Below are positions 33,130-44,274 of a DNA stretch of 64,000 nt, in pieces. Made by a program: the position numbers and the translations under genes. Source of the stretch: Lepidostoma basale (Eukaryota > Arthropoda > Insecta > Trichoptera > Lepidostomatidae); assembly GCA_022606425.2 (NCBI GenBank), contig JAHDVF020000185.1:124001-188000 (forward strand). Direction: 5' to 3'. Positions within the stretch are counted from its first letter, which is position 1. Each line of letters begins with the position of its first letter. Under the pieces are notes generated by a model. It was not told where the DNA came from, did no database searches, and saw only the letters and a program-made list of their open reading frames with translations.

Positions 33130-34324
33130 GCAGTTCTCGTCAGACCTGATAAAGATCCACAAACTTCTTAACATAATTAAGAACGGCTCTGGTAGGTATT
33201 TTAGCCTTTTTTCAGAATATATTGCACTCCAGAATGACAAGATTTGCGCTTTCATTAACTAATAACAAATTAACTTCAAGTATGTTTGAAAATAGAACTG
33301 CGAGAACTTGACGATTAGATGGAAGTTTACACCTGTTATTTGGTGATTTACTTCACCAACCAAGAAAATACTATTTTAATTGCTTCTTAGTTCCACTGAC
33401 ATCTTCGAACCTACCTACTACCCGACAAGCCAAATCTAAATGATAATAACAACGAAAACGCGCCGCTCCTGTGACGCAATTTGTATAGGACATCTTTGCG
33501 CGCAAGTCGGCACGGGTTACACTGTTCCGAATAAGGAAAAAAATGTTTTCGGATGTTTTAGGCTCAAATGAATAAAACAATAGCCTTTGCATTGTAAAAT
33601 GAAAACTTTGAAAAATACACCCTAGTGCATGTTCATTAAAACATTCAGAATATTTAATGTTTTTAAACGTAAGATACAAAGAAACGGAAGATTAACACTT
33701 AGGAATTCAGTAATTTATGATCTAAAACGACGTTTTTTTCTTCCTTTATTAAATTCTATAATATTATCTTTGCTGGTGACTCTCTCAGTTGCTCACTTTT
33801 TAAAAAGTGAACCAATTTTTTTTTTATCATATTTAAAAATATATATATACAATGGGTGCCAAACGAGGTCAGACTGGCCCTGTGCGTAGACTGCAGAAGA
33901 GCATAATATCGGCATCAAAATAATCTTTCTCTGATGATTCTCTTCTTCTCTTCGTTTTAAGGAGCACAAAGTAGCGCACAGCCCCCGCCCCACGCGGCCC
34001 CGCGCACCCTCCGCCCCACGGGGGATGGAAGTTAACGTCAGCATGTTGTCAAAGCGAATTAGTTTTTTAACGTAACATTTTCATCTAGTCGACGTCGGGG
34101 CATCTCCGCATGCTAAAATTTTATTTTAAAGATTGCTACCGATTGCTCGCTACGTTGTTCGTAGTAAAATATTAAGGATTTTGTTATATATTTTTTTTCT
34201 TTTGTTTAATCCTACTTCGTATAATTTTATACACTATTGTAATATTTATCTAATGTAAGTGCGATTAGAAAAGAAGTCCACATGTTTGACTTTGAAACTG
34301 AAGGTCAAATGGAATATATTATTA
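33130..34324. other. Unassigned stretch with a GC-rich patch
   Basis: A sharp GC-rich block at 33960-34030 (GCCCCACGCGGCCCCGCGCA) stands out from AT-rich DNA. No coding or promoter evidence. The 33371-33679 minus frame has no recognised motif. Confidence 0.35.
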
Positions 34325-34395
34325 ACTAACTTACTAACCATCACGCCGTCTCTCCGAAGGGGTAGGCATAAATAATGGACTGTGACACTTTAACT
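34325..34395 (-). pseudogene. LINE F1 3'-end scrap
   Basis: The complement of the GTTA tail and the F1 terminus (CATCACGCCGTCTCTCCGAA). Short, no coding. Confidence 0.75.
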
Positions 34396-34443
34396 TAATT
34401 ATAAAACTAAACGTACGTTATTAATAATATTTAGTATTTTTTC

Positions 34444-34820
34444 GGAGGCGGTAGCCTCTTCGCATTGTGTTAATAAAGTAGTTTGCTAAATGCTAAACAA
34501 TCATTCTTCATAGATGGCGTTAGTGGGTGGATTGTATAGATTAATCTTAAAAAATTAATTAGTACAATCAAATCTACATAGATGGCTAACTGGAACTGAC
34601 ACGTGAAGATAGGTATGGATTTGGAGTATATATACAACTTCCAAAAATGTATCATGCATGATCATAATAACAATGGTGGAATGGGGAATGTTGTAATTAC
34701 ATAAAGCGTGCGCTTAACCCAACCAATGACAGGTCATAAGTCCTGTAAACACCTTGATCATCCATATTCAGTTTCCAGTTTGTTTCTTCGTCTCTATTGA
34801 GATACAATTAAAAATTTAAA
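34444..34820. repeat. Direct duplication, copy 1 (MITE A-containing)
   Basis: 377 bases repeated 517 bases downstream with about three differences. Most of it is MITE A (reversed relative to 51937-52509), ending GAGATACAATTAAAAA. The left A terminus is replaced by unrelated sequence (GGAGGCGGTAGCCTCTTCGC). Confidence 0.9.
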
Positions 34821-34960
34821 TTAACCACCCACAGGTGAAAATCCAGGATTCGTATACAGATATAAGTATACATTTCACAAATATTTGTAAATATTCTGGT
34901 CAATTCTTTGGCGTATAAAATAGGAGTGATACTCCAGGCGACTTCTAAAACAGTGCGCTA

Positions 34961-35336
34961 GGAGGCGGTAGCCTCTTCGCATTGTGTTAATAAAGTAGTT
35001 TGCTAAATGCTAAACAATCATTCTTCATAGATGGCGTTAGTGGGTGGATTGTATAGATTAATCTTAAAAATTAATTAGTACAATCAAATCTACATAGATG
35101 GCTAACTGGAACTGACACGTGAAGATAAGTATGGATTTGGAGTATATATACAACTTCCAAAAATGTATCATGCATGATCATAATAACAATGGTGGAATGG
35201 GGAATGTTGTAATTACATAAAGCGTGCGCTTAACCCAACCAATGACAGGTCATAAGTCCTGTAAACACCTTGATCATCCATATTCAGTTTCCAGTTTGTT
35301 TTTTCGTCTCTATTGAGATACAATTAAAAATTTAAA
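34961..35336. repeat. Direct duplication, copy 2
   Basis: Near-identical to 34444-34820: one A missing from an A-run, one G/A change and one C/T change. The 140 bases between the copies contain a B-type block (AAAATCCAGGATTCGTATAC). Confidence 0.9.
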
Positions 35337-35338
35337 CA

Positions 35339-35377
35339 CAAACGTGTTTCGGACATCGCAGCCCCTTAATCAGTGTA
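35339..35377 (-). ncRNA. Hammerhead-like motif, decayed
   Basis: Minus strand: CUGAUUA (G8 changed), AGGGGC...UGUCC hairpin, GAAAC, AC, GUU. Same family as 10034-10064 and 52540-52571. Box I position 8 is altered, so it is probably inactive. Confidence 0.5.
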
Positions 35378-35379
35378 GT

Positions 35380-36227
35380 TAGTTATTGTATAGACAAAAA
35401 AAAGTTTAAACAAAAAATGTCATGATTGTGCTCAGTTTTAACAGATATTAAATTGAATTTTTTCGAACGTTTATGCATTTGTTATAGCAAATATTTTTGA
35501 ATAAATACAAATCATATAAAGTTTTAATTAAGGTCCAGGTAACCTTGCGAAAGAAACAAATCAATCGTTGGATTTGAAGTTAATTTTTTGATTATTTATA
35601 ATTCATATTTAATTTTTGTGATTTCTTTATTAATTTCTAAAAATTTAAGACTATTCAAAGTTGTATTTCTATTATTAATTTGTAAAATTTCAATACCATT
35701 ATCTTTATTGTACGAATGATCTTTTTCAAATATAATAGATGGTTAACGAATTCTGAAATGTTTTTATAGGAGAGACATTGCTATTTTATTCTTAATTTGA
35801 AGTTACGTTCAAAAGAAATTAGACAAAACGTGAAAATTAGCGAATAATTTTAATTTAATATTATTAATGAATAGAATATACGAGTATATAATGTATGATG
35901 TGATTAAATTTCATACGTTTCTGTATTTATTTAATTTTCGCATTTCATGGTTCATGCGATACGTTGCCCTGGACCAACTCAAGTCTGTGGGTCTTCCACA
36001 AGATTCTACGCAGAGATGAAAACAGGAGTAAAATGAGGAAAACATGAGGATATTAGCGTAATCTTAATTTGAAATTATAATCAAGGCATGTATTGATTAA
36101 TAGTTGAATAATTACAATGTACGTAAGAAGTAAGTTCCTACGATGTTTTTCTAGAATTTAAATAAATTCCCATTAAATTACGCATAAACAAAACATATTT
36201 ATATTTTTAAAATATGACAACAACAAC
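35380..36227. other. Unassigned AT-rich stretch
   Basis: 35340-35520 resembles 10017-10200 (family of HHR 10034: TTTATGCATTTGTTATAGCA versus TTTATGCTTTTGTTATAACA), i.e. its body. Beyond that nothing is recognised. Confidence 0.4.
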
Positions 36228-37225
36228 AACAAACCATCACGCCGTTTCTCCGCAGTGGTAGGCAGAATGGACCGCCACACTACTCTATTCTGGCAAACCT
36301 CTCTAGCTTCCCCCACGTTCATACAACCAACCTTTAAAATTTGATTTATTTGGTCATGCCATGTCTCGACTCCGTACTCCATTCACATCATTAACGTATA
36401 CTTTCTTAACCATTCTTTCTCCATCCATGCGTTCCATATGTCCGAACCATCCGTACGATCCTTTCATATTTTGTTCATAATACCTTCTTCCGCTCTACAT
36501 TCCTTTCTTATATCAGCATTTGAGATTTTGTTGTATATCGTTCTATCACACATACGTCTTAGGGACCTCATCTCTACCGCATTTATTTTGCTTTCATCCT
36601 TCTTCTGCCAGTTCCATGCTTCGCTTCCATATATTAGGGATGGGTCCAGAACTCCATTGTGAACGACCATTTTCGCTTTCATTGATAGATTCTTGTTTCC
36701 AATAACTATTCTTAAAGTTCCATTCATCCCTCACCTGTTATTCTCTTCGTTCACACTTATATTACAAACTGTCATTTCCTCTTCCCTTTCAAAAACCATC
36801 ACCTTTGACTTTCCGACATTCATCATCAAATCATTTGACTTGCATGCCTCATACATTCTCGACACCAAGACTTTTAATTCGTCCGCACAACCGCAACGAG
36901 AACGGCATCGTCCGCGTAGAGCAGAGAATTTACAGACAAATCACTCATCTTAGCACCAGCATTTATTCTTTCAGTTCTTTCAAACACTTGTCCATATATA
37001 GATTGAACAACCATGGAGACATCACGCAGCCCTGCTTAACACCCTTTGTGATATCAAACCAAGGCGTGATGTCCCCATTTACCCTAACACTGGCAGTGAT
37101 TCCTTCGTAGAGAGAAGCGACCGCCCGTATCAGTTTTATGCTCACTCCGTATTCGGACAAGATTGACCACAGTTTATGCAAATCGACGAACGCACAGAAA
37201 AGTATACGCCTTTTGGCCATAAACT
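36228..37225 (-). pseudogene. LINE F1 (RTE-like), longest copy with RT palm remnant
   Basis: The minus-strand frame 36963-37220 reads ILFCAFVDLHKLWSILSEYG, VSIKLIRAVASLYEG, VRVNGDITPWFDITKGVKQG, CVMSPWLFNLYMD: the RT fingers/palm. The same reading continues to LLYADDAVLV, whose YADD catalytic box is at 36907-36918. Between VDL and HKLW the usual EKAFDSVN-type segment is deleted, removing part of RT motif 3. A second frame (36464-36727) gives GTLRIVIGNKNLSMKAKMVV, YGSEAWNWQKKDESKINAVE, MRSLRRMC. The GRPRKTWHD region is damaged. Non-functional. Confidence 0.85.
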
Positions 37226-37592
37226 TCGTTTTGTTTCAGAAAGTTCGGTCCGTTTTACAACAGAGGGCTCTGGCATTTTTTCGAAAGCCTGAGCATCTGT
37301 CAATTAAGTACAGTTCGCACATGTTTATCATTCTCACAACAACATTTGTTTTATCGCTCCTTAAAATTTCGACTTTCGTGGTAAATAAGAAGCATTTGCG
37401 GGACGTTCTGCTGTTCTGTTTTTATTGGAAGAAGAGTGGAGCTGAGACACATAAAATGCTTGTGGAAGTTTATGGCGATCATGCCCCATCGTATTAATCA
37501 TGATAAATCATGCAGAGAATGGTATAGACGCTTCAAAGCTGATGATTTTAGCGTTGACGACAAAGTACGCCCTGGAAGACCGAAAAATTAAA
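37226..37592 (+). pseudogene. Mariner transposase N-terminal remnant
   Basis: The plus strand reads KKHLRDVLLFCFYWKKSGAE, THKMLVEVYGDHAPS, a stop, then CREWYRRFKADDFSVDDKVR, PGRPKN. This is the helix-turn-helix DNA-binding domain and linker of a SETMAR-like mariner. The catalytic DDD domain is absent. It abuts the broken 5' edge of the F1 copy. Confidence 0.75.
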
Positions 37593-37599
37593 AAAACGA

Positions 37600-38785
37600 G
37601 GAATTGCTAGGATTGGTTTTCAACCATAACTTTCTTATTCTCCCCATAAGCATACCCTGAATATTCCGTTGAGGTTTTCTATGGTTTCCTACAAGGCGAA
37701 TGTCGGAACATATATACGAGAAGATAGCCCGTGGACACCAGAGCTTCAACTTTGTGCAGCTTAAATACATAATTGGGAAATAAATGAACTAATAATAATA
37801 TCCTTGAGATAAACACCCGCAAGGATCAAACAAAAAAAGCAAAGATTATTGAAACCAATAAACAAAAGAAAAACTTCACTCTCAACGTCGAGAAAAATAG
37901 ATTAAAATGTGGAAAAAACTGTGTCAAATTCATAAATAATCGTCAATATGGAATTCTATAATGTTAACGCTGAAACTTTATCAATAATTTATACATAATC
38001 GCTACTTACTGAAAGCTGGTGGAATATAGACTAGAGTTAGGGATATTGTTATTTAATTAGGGTTTATGATAATGTGAACAAAACGAAATCGCTTTAGCAT
38101 AATTTTGTCAGTATGAAATATATTAAAAATATTCTGTTATAAAATTTGTTAAAAATATAATGCCCAAACACTTGATGATATCATATTTTTATAATAATAA
38201 GTAACCTTTTTTAAAAATGGTTTCGGCAGCACACTCTCGCTCATCGTCTGATAAAGACGATGGGAGTGAGATACAGAGGCTAATACGAAACAAAAATAAG
38301 GAGAATGAAAGAACATACATTTTGAAAAGTCTACTTTATTTTTTGTTTTTATTAATACCGTAAAGAGGCGGCAAATACCTCTCTTACTAAATATAGAGAA
38401 GAGTTTATTTTTATTTTTATATTGCATACAAAAGATTGACATCTTAATATCCAAGTAGAGTAAAAGCAACGTTTTAGAACAAACCCCATCTAATTATTTC
38501 GCGATACACTAAACCAATTTGTTAGTGACGTGTGACGTCATACCGTGACATCATCAGATGGGATTTTGCGGTTTCATCGTTGGAAACGAGGCTACCATTT
38601 TCGTTTCGGAAAATGTAAGAAAGTCGTATTGTACAAGGGCTATTCACGGAAATACAGTTTTCCTTGCTCTTCAAAGCATATCCCTATAAAAATAAGACAA
38701 GCCTATAAATAAATACAAGTTTTATAATTAGTGTTTTTTCGGAAATGTAACTATTGGAAGTAATTTAATATTATACAAAATGTAT
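37600..38785. other. Unassigned stretch with HHR-like remnants
   Basis: 38205-38275 (minus) has family H3 sequence (GAUGAGCGAGAGUGUGCUGC, CGAAACC). 38520-38570 (minus) has CUGAUGA, a GUCA/UGAC stem II and GUC, but GUCAC where GAAAC belongs. 37945-37990 carries a family E body block (GGAATTCTATAATGTTAACG). Confidence 0.4.
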
Positions 38786-38789
38786 ACCG

Positions 38790-38880
38790 CATTTTCCGCA
38801 CCATAAGACGCACTTTTTTCTTCTGAAAATTCAAAAATTGGGGTGCGTTTTATGGTCTGATGTGTCATACCGTCCGCAAA
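38790..38880. repeat. Small hairpin MITE-like repeat
   Basis: CCGCACCATAAGACGCAC is followed after about 30 bases by GGTGCGTTTTATGGTC, its approximate complement. Typical of short foldback DNA elements; ends are not defined. Confidence 0.45.
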
Positions 38881-38884
38881 ATAA

Positions 38885-39685
38885 GGTAGTTTTACAAATA
38901 CAGACATACTTAATGAAAAAAAGAATAGTTAAACGTTTCATCATAGTATATATTACTTAGCTTGATTCCACTTAGGCTTAGGGCCGGTCGAAACCATAAA
39001 CCTAAGCGGAATCAATTTTCATATAAACTTTATATTAATTTTTAATGTATTTTAATTTTAATTTTAATTTTTTGCAATGATCTTTCCATGAAATTTCAAA
39101 TAACAACACTAATATAAAGATTTATTTTATTTTATTATGATTAAATCGAACTGAAATATCGTATTCAACTTATATAAACGTTGTACTGAATCATTATAAT
39201 TTATTTTCTTACATTTTTATATGAAAATATTCTTAATATTTTTCTATTTGTAATGTACCTATATGCATACATGGTTAAGTAACAACGGAAGATATATATT
39301 ATGTCCCACCTCCTTATACACTAACCATGTGCATCACAATATTACAGCCCTTTCCTTTCTGTTCTTCAACATCTAATAACTAATTTGAGGTTAGTGCTTC
39401 ACGAACGGCTCTCTTTTGACTTGATTTTCTACTCTTAAAAAGCTCGTTCGCTTTGCTATTGTAATCAGAGTTGTAATATTACAAGAGAGATTTATGATAT
39501 TATCATAATAAATAAATATTTCCGAAGTATTATAATTGTCTTTACATTTTATTTGCCATACAATTTATAAAAAAAATGAATAACCATTATACGTTTTTAA
39601 TAAAAACTGTCATTATTGGATGAACTAAGAAGATGTGTTGATGGAATTTTATAAATAATGGAATACCGACTATAGACCCGGTGTT
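38885..39685. other. Unassigned stretch
   Basis: AT-rich, nothing recognised. Confidence 0.35.
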
Positions 39686-39689
39686 GCAG

Positions 39690-39985
39690 TAAGAGGCATA
39701 GGACCAACCAAGAGATCCTTACGATGACCCAGCAGCCCCTTATAACGAGCACCTTGAGAGCCGGTCGCCTGCATGGATTGGGCACGTATGCCGAGCCGAA
39801 GAAACCAGAGCAATCAAGACCCTGCACGCGTCTAGACCGACTGGAGTAAGACCTCTAGGAAGGCCTAGACAGCGCCTAATGGACAATATACTGGCTGATC
39901 TGGCTAGGTTAGGCGAATCGGACTGCTGGGAGCAAAAGGCGCAGGATCGAGGAGCTTGGCGAAAAATCATCAAGGAGGCTTAAAC
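39690..39985 (+). pseudogene. LINE family F5 3' end
   Basis: The plus strand reads RSPAWIGHVCRAEETRAIKT, RPTGVRPLGRPRQRLMDNIL, ADLARLGESDCWEQKAQDRG, AWRKIIKEA and a stop. This is the same architecture as the other LINE tails (W.GH, GRPR..., AQDR..W) but a distinct family. A short antisense relative is at 28248-28345. Confidence 0.75.
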
Positions 39986-40214
39986 TCTTCAAGAGTTGTA
40001 TGACCATAGGAAGTAAGTATTCGCTGCTGTACTTCCTCGTTCGTGACTCTCTCTGTTCATGATATTTTAAATATTCTATGATATATCTACATTTCAAAGT
40101 CATCCAGCTTTTAAGTAATAGATTATATCAAGGTCCATGTTTGTATACCGTAGAACAAGACGTTGGTATATTATTATTATTATTTTGTAGAATCGCTCTT
40201 TACATTATTACAGT
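39986..40214. other. Unassigned, with ATT microsatellite
   Basis: TATTATTATTATTATT occurs at about 40165-40185. Nothing else recognised. Confidence 0.5.
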
Positions 40215-40425
40215 GCGAGCTAAATCGATGTAAAATGTATAGCTATCATATTGATTCTCGTGACATGTGAAAGGTAGCTAATCTATCGCTATTTCACCTT
40301 CACGTGAATTCTACACCCGATCAATGACAGTGTGACAATCACGGACTTTCGGTGTGGCATCGAAATTGAATCAGGGACTTTCGGTGTGGCAGTAGCATTG
40401 CCACTCGGTCACGAAGGTATAAAAT
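40215..40425 (-). mobile_element. tRNA-derived SINE, copy 4
   Basis: The minus strand carries the body and 3' block (GACATGTGAAAGGTAGCTAA in plus orientation) and a rearranged head in which GGACTTTCGGTGTGGCA occurs twice. It is more diverged than copies 1 and 2. Confidence 0.7.
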
Positions 40426-40894
40426 CTGTTATATATAAAATTATATAGGTATATAAAATTGTATTACCTTGAGCGCAACCTCTTTCGATATTTCGATGTG
40501 AAATTGGCAAACAAGTAAAAATTAAATTAATAAATAAGGACACGAGGAAAATGGGGCGCCCAACCCTTCGGAATTATCCGGCGAATTAAGAACAATAATT
40601 CAATCGATAGCGGAGAGTTAGACCAGCGAACAAACAGCCAATACACAGCACACCGCCGGCCCTGCGGTCAATATTGGTTCTTCAGTCCTACGGAGGAGGG
40701 GAATCTTTTTCAATTTACTTCTTTCATAATACGTCTCCGAGTAACATAAACATTTCTTCAGGGATGCGTATCCATTATACTCTATATATATTTTTTTCAG
40801 TAACACATTTTTTTTATTTTTTGGACCCACGCTGGAGTATGGAACTTACAGAATTAAAAGAAACCTTGAACTTGAAGAACTGATTAACCATGAA
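40426..40894. other. Unassigned stretch
   Basis: Nothing recognised. Confidence 0.35.
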
Positions 40895-41116
40895 ACAGTA
40901 GTGAGATGGTTTGGACATATGGAAATAATGAATGAAGAAAGAATGGTAAAAAAATTATATATTAATGATGTAAATGGAACCAGAAATAGGTGAACACCGA
41001 GGAAAACGTGGCACGATCAAATAAATCAAATATTGAATGTCGGCTATGTGAGGAGTCAGAGAAATCGACGCGCGTGGATGACACGATGTATGAATGTTGA
41101 GGAACCGAGAGAAATA

Positions 41117-42043
41117 CGAGGTCTGTTCAAAAAGTATCGCGAATTTTGTGTTTTTTCAAAAATTATTTATATATTTATGAATTTCTATTTTGTCCCCTTC
41201 AAAGTGATCCCAACCAGATATTATACACTTGTGCCAACGTTTTTTTCAATCCTCGAAGCACCCCAAAAAATCATTTTTTGTGATCTTGTTCAGCTCCTCC
41301 TTCGATGCCGTCTTTCTCTCCTCAATCGTAGCCTAGCGTCGTCCTTTCATGGGCCTCTTCAGTTTCGGGAACAAGAAAAAGTCACAGGGGGTCAGATCTG
41401 GGGAATACGGTGGCTGCGGCATTATTGGTGTGTTGTTTTGGCCAAAAATTCGCGCACAAGCAGATGCGAAATTGAGCAATTTTGGTACGAATTTCGCGGC
41501 GACCGATCTCATGCCCAAATCATTGGTAAAAATCAAATGGCACGAGCCAAGCGATATGTTTAAGTCTTCAACAACTTTTCTAGCGGTGATTCGACGATTG
41601 GCCAATACTATGTTATTCACTTCATCAATGTTTTCGTCTGTTGTTGACGTGCTCGGGCGTCCGGCAGGCTCTTTTTCGTTCACATCTTCTCGGTCCTCTG
41701 AGAACATTTCGTACCACCGATAAACGTTGCTTTGGTCCAAGATAGCTTCACCATATGCCACAGTCAACATTCGGAATGCGTCCGGGGACTTAATTTTGTT
41801 TTTCACTCAAAATTTGATACAGATTCTTTGATCCATTTTTTTGGAGTGGGCAAAAATCGAAGACGAGCCAAAACACGTGCAAGCAAAGTGGCTCTCAAAA
41901 ATTAACTGAACATTCAAACTGGCCGAACTTATCGGCATAAATGAGAGACATAAGTACCAACATAACGCCACAAAAAAATCAAAAATCGAATATACGTAAC
42001 CGGCGGAAATTCAAAATTCGCGATACTTTTTGAACATACCTCG
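41117..42043 (-). mobile_element. Mariner internal-deletion derivative (927 bp)
   Basis: TA lies on both sides (41115-41116, 42044-42045). The terminal repeats start CGAGGTCTGTTCAAAAAGTA on the left and mirror as CGAGGTATGTTCAAAAAGTA on the right, about 30 bases. The length is about 350 bp short of a typical 1.3-kb mariner because of a deletion in the transposase gene. It is inserted in LINE F1. Confidence 0.9.
41333..41806 (-). pseudogene. Mariner transposase, internally deleted
   Basis: The 157-codon minus-strand frame has the helix-turn-helix half (about residues 5-45), the GRPSTSTTDENIDEV linker (49-63) and the second DNA-binding part (NRRITARKVVEDLNISLGSC, residues 70-89). It then jumps from LLNF (110-113) to ARIFGQNNTPIMPQPPYSPD (118-137) and DFFLFPKLKRPMKGRR. 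The third catalytic Asp region (SPDLTPCDFF, 135-144) remains. The segments with the first two catalytic Asps (GDE and HDNAPAH blocks in the family) are gone, so it cannot catalyse transposition. A full mariner transposase is about 345 residues. The plus-strand frame 41033-41563 is a shadow of this region. Confidence 0.9.
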
Positions 42044-42120
42044 TATGTCAGGAAAGAAGAGTGTGGCAGTCCATTCTTTCCGACTACCTCTTCGGAGAGA
42101 CGGCGTGATGGTTAGTTAGT

Positions 42121-42324
42121 TAGTTTTTTTAGAAGTGCAATTCTATTTATTGTGAATCCACAATACAAAGTAAAGGTGAATATAAAATATTTAAAAGAGA
42201 TGATAGACTGTATTTTAATAATCTTAAGTATTAAAGCTTGTAATCCCACAATGAAGAACCTTTATAAATTAAAACGATGATTTTCCATTAATGAGTATGT
42301 TTCACGTCATATTTTTAAAGATAG
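42121..42324. other. Unassigned stretch
   Basis: Nothing recognised. Confidence 0.35.
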
Positions 42325-43340
42325 ATTCTCAACCTTTTCTGGATCACCGCTCCCTTTACAAAATAAAGGAATTTCAAAGGTTCCTCTTTCTATACGTCAA
42401 TGCATTTGTATGTTCCCCACAGCTATAGCAGAATAATGGAGCATATCTTATTTTTAGCTCCAAATATCCGTTCAGATGCGCTTCGAACTTCTCCTGTATG
42501 TAAACTTCTTGGTTTAGGTTATTCGTCTTATAAACAATGTGGCGACTGATATAGACATCTTTAGATGCAGTTATAGCGAATCTATGAACACTAACGATAA
42601 GGGCAACAAAATATATAACTGTCATATTTCTATGCATATTTCCATTGATGCTTTTTTCTACCCTTTACATCGATTTGGCTCGAGCTGTAATGATGTAAAG
42701 AGCTATTCAACAACAAAAAAAAATTAACCAACTAATCATCGTGCCGTCTCCCAGAAAGGGTAGGCAGAAAAAATGTACTATCACCCTTTTCTTTCTTGAC
42801 ATACTTCTCTCGCTTCTTCAACATTCATTCACCATATCGATTTTCCGTCTCCTCACGTAACAAGATCAATATAACAGAAATATAACAATATAACAGAAAT
42901 ACTTAGTTTCTATACAAAATTATAAGGAGGGGAAGAAACTACGCACAATAATTAGGTTCAGTAACAGAAATTTAAATTCAGCGACAAAATATCATCAATT
43001 GTGATATTTATAACAGACTTTTAATTTAAATAGTTAATAATGTAGAAATATCAAAATATTTCCGCCAAAACAATTGATTATCTAATAATAATTTTACCAA
43101 AAATATTGTTGACTTTAATACTAAACAGATTTAGGTATAATAAACCCGCTTTGCTTTTTAAATGCTGATTCTGAGTAACAGATAACATATTTATATTTGT
43201 ATTACTTATTTTTGTATATTATTTTTAATTTCTTAAACTGGCCCTCTTAACTACGCTAATGTCCCCCATTTCTTTTTGGATCCGCTAACGCCCCTATTGA
43301 ATGCCGATACCGCCCCATTGGGAACCTATATTATATCCTG
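42325..43340. repeat. Dispersed repeat T, copy 2 (interrupted)
   Basis: The left edge CAACCTTTTCTGGATCACCG and right edge CCGCCCCATTGGGAACCTAT correspond to the edges of copy 1 (5565-5935). It contains an F1 scrap at 42725-42880 and other DNA. Confidence 0.45.
42725..42880 (-). pseudogene. LINE F1 3'-end fragment
   Basis: The complement of the F1 terminus (ATCGTGCCGTCTCCCAGAAA) and of the MNVEEAREVCQE region. Short and broken. Confidence 0.7.
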
Positions 43341-43734
43341 ATATATCGATCTTATTTTAAAATGTAATATTCCCTAAAGTTTGAAATTGAGTGGGTTTGC
43401 ACTTTACAAGCAAGTGAGACGCCGACTATTTCGCAAGCACACATATTGCAATCTCACTGACCAACTTACTTCGGTGGAAATAGTTCAGTCGTGAGTGGAA
43501 AACTAACTAAATAGCTAGGGGACGGGTTGGTTTGCCGCACTTCGGAAAAGCATCATAATTCTATATATTTTACTGTGACGAAACTACCGCGGTGAGCTGA
43601 GATTTATGGGTCTTATAAACGCACCCTAATTGAAAGTATGCTAAATAAAGTTCGAGCATTATGTACACATTTCAAAATCAAATATTTAATTTTAGTTAAA
43701 AATACTAATAATAGACAAATAGAAATATATTGAC
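43341..43734. other. Unassigned stretch
   Basis: Nothing recognised. Confidence 0.35.
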
Positions 43735-44270
43735 TGAAGCAAAGATGGCAGTGCACAATGGAGTTCTAGTGCCGACCTTTATGTATGAAAGTGAAGCTTA
43801 AAGTTGGCAGAAGAACGATGAAAGTAGGATAAATGCCGTAGAAATGAGGTCACTAAGAAGGATGTGCGGAAAAACAATGTATGATAGAATATTTAATGAT
43901 AAAGTAAGAAAGGAATGTAAGGCGGATGAATGCGTGATAAATAAAATCAAGAATGGCTCACTAAGATGGTTTGGACATATGGAACGAATGGATGAGGGAA
44001 GAATGGTTAAAAATATATATATAAGTAGTGTGAATGGAAAAAGATGTCGAGGAAGGCCAAGGAAGACATGGCATGACCAAATTAATCAAATAATGAAAGG
44101 CGGCCATGTTAGAAGTAGGAACAATCGAAGAGCGTGCTTTTCACGATGTATGAATGTAGAAGAGGCACGAGAGTTATGTCAGGATAGAACAATTTGGGGA
44201 TCCATCCTCTCTGCCTACCCCCCCGGAGAAACACCTTGATGGTTAGTTAGTTAGTTAGTCTTGTTCCTAT
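43735..44270 (+). pseudogene. LINE F1 (RTE-like) 3' copy, best-preserved tail
   Basis: The open frame 43844-44239 reads MRSLRRMCGKTMYDRIFNDK, KNGSLRWFGHMERMDEGRMV, CRGRPRKTWHDQINQI, RRACFSRCMNVEEARELCQD, WGSILSAYPPGETP and a stop. The preceding codons (MAVHNGVLVPTFMYESEA) are in the same family but reach a stop at 43800. The copy starts in the post-RT region, so there is no catalytic domain. The 3' tail is GGTTAGTTAGTTAGT. It diverges from other F1 copies at several codons, suggesting a subfamily. Confidence 0.85.
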
Positions 44271-44274
44271 CGCA

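Larger units (their letters stand above)
40895..42120 (+). pseudogene. LINE F1 copy split by a mariner element
   Basis: 40895-41116 encodes RWFGHMEIMNEERMVKKLYI, a stop in RNR, then RKTWHDQINQILNVGYVRSQ, RNRRAWMTRCMNVEEPREI. After 42044 it resumes with CQERRVWQSILS-like coding and ends GACGGCGTGATGGTTAGTTA. Removing 41117-42043 and one TA restores the F1 sequence. Confidence 0.85.

Noticed and set aside
36228..37225. A potentially active RTE-like element
   Set aside because: YADD is present, but the VDL-EKAFDS segment is deleted, there are frame breaks, and no endonuclease domain is found.
38520..38570. An active hammerhead on the minus strand
   Set aside because: Box I CUGAUGA and a GUC are present but GAAAC is replaced by GUCAC, which removes invariant core bases.
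41033..41563. A 176-codon plus-strand gene
   Set aside because: The first part is LINE F1 tail and the rest is the antisense of the mariner element, read through the insertion junction.
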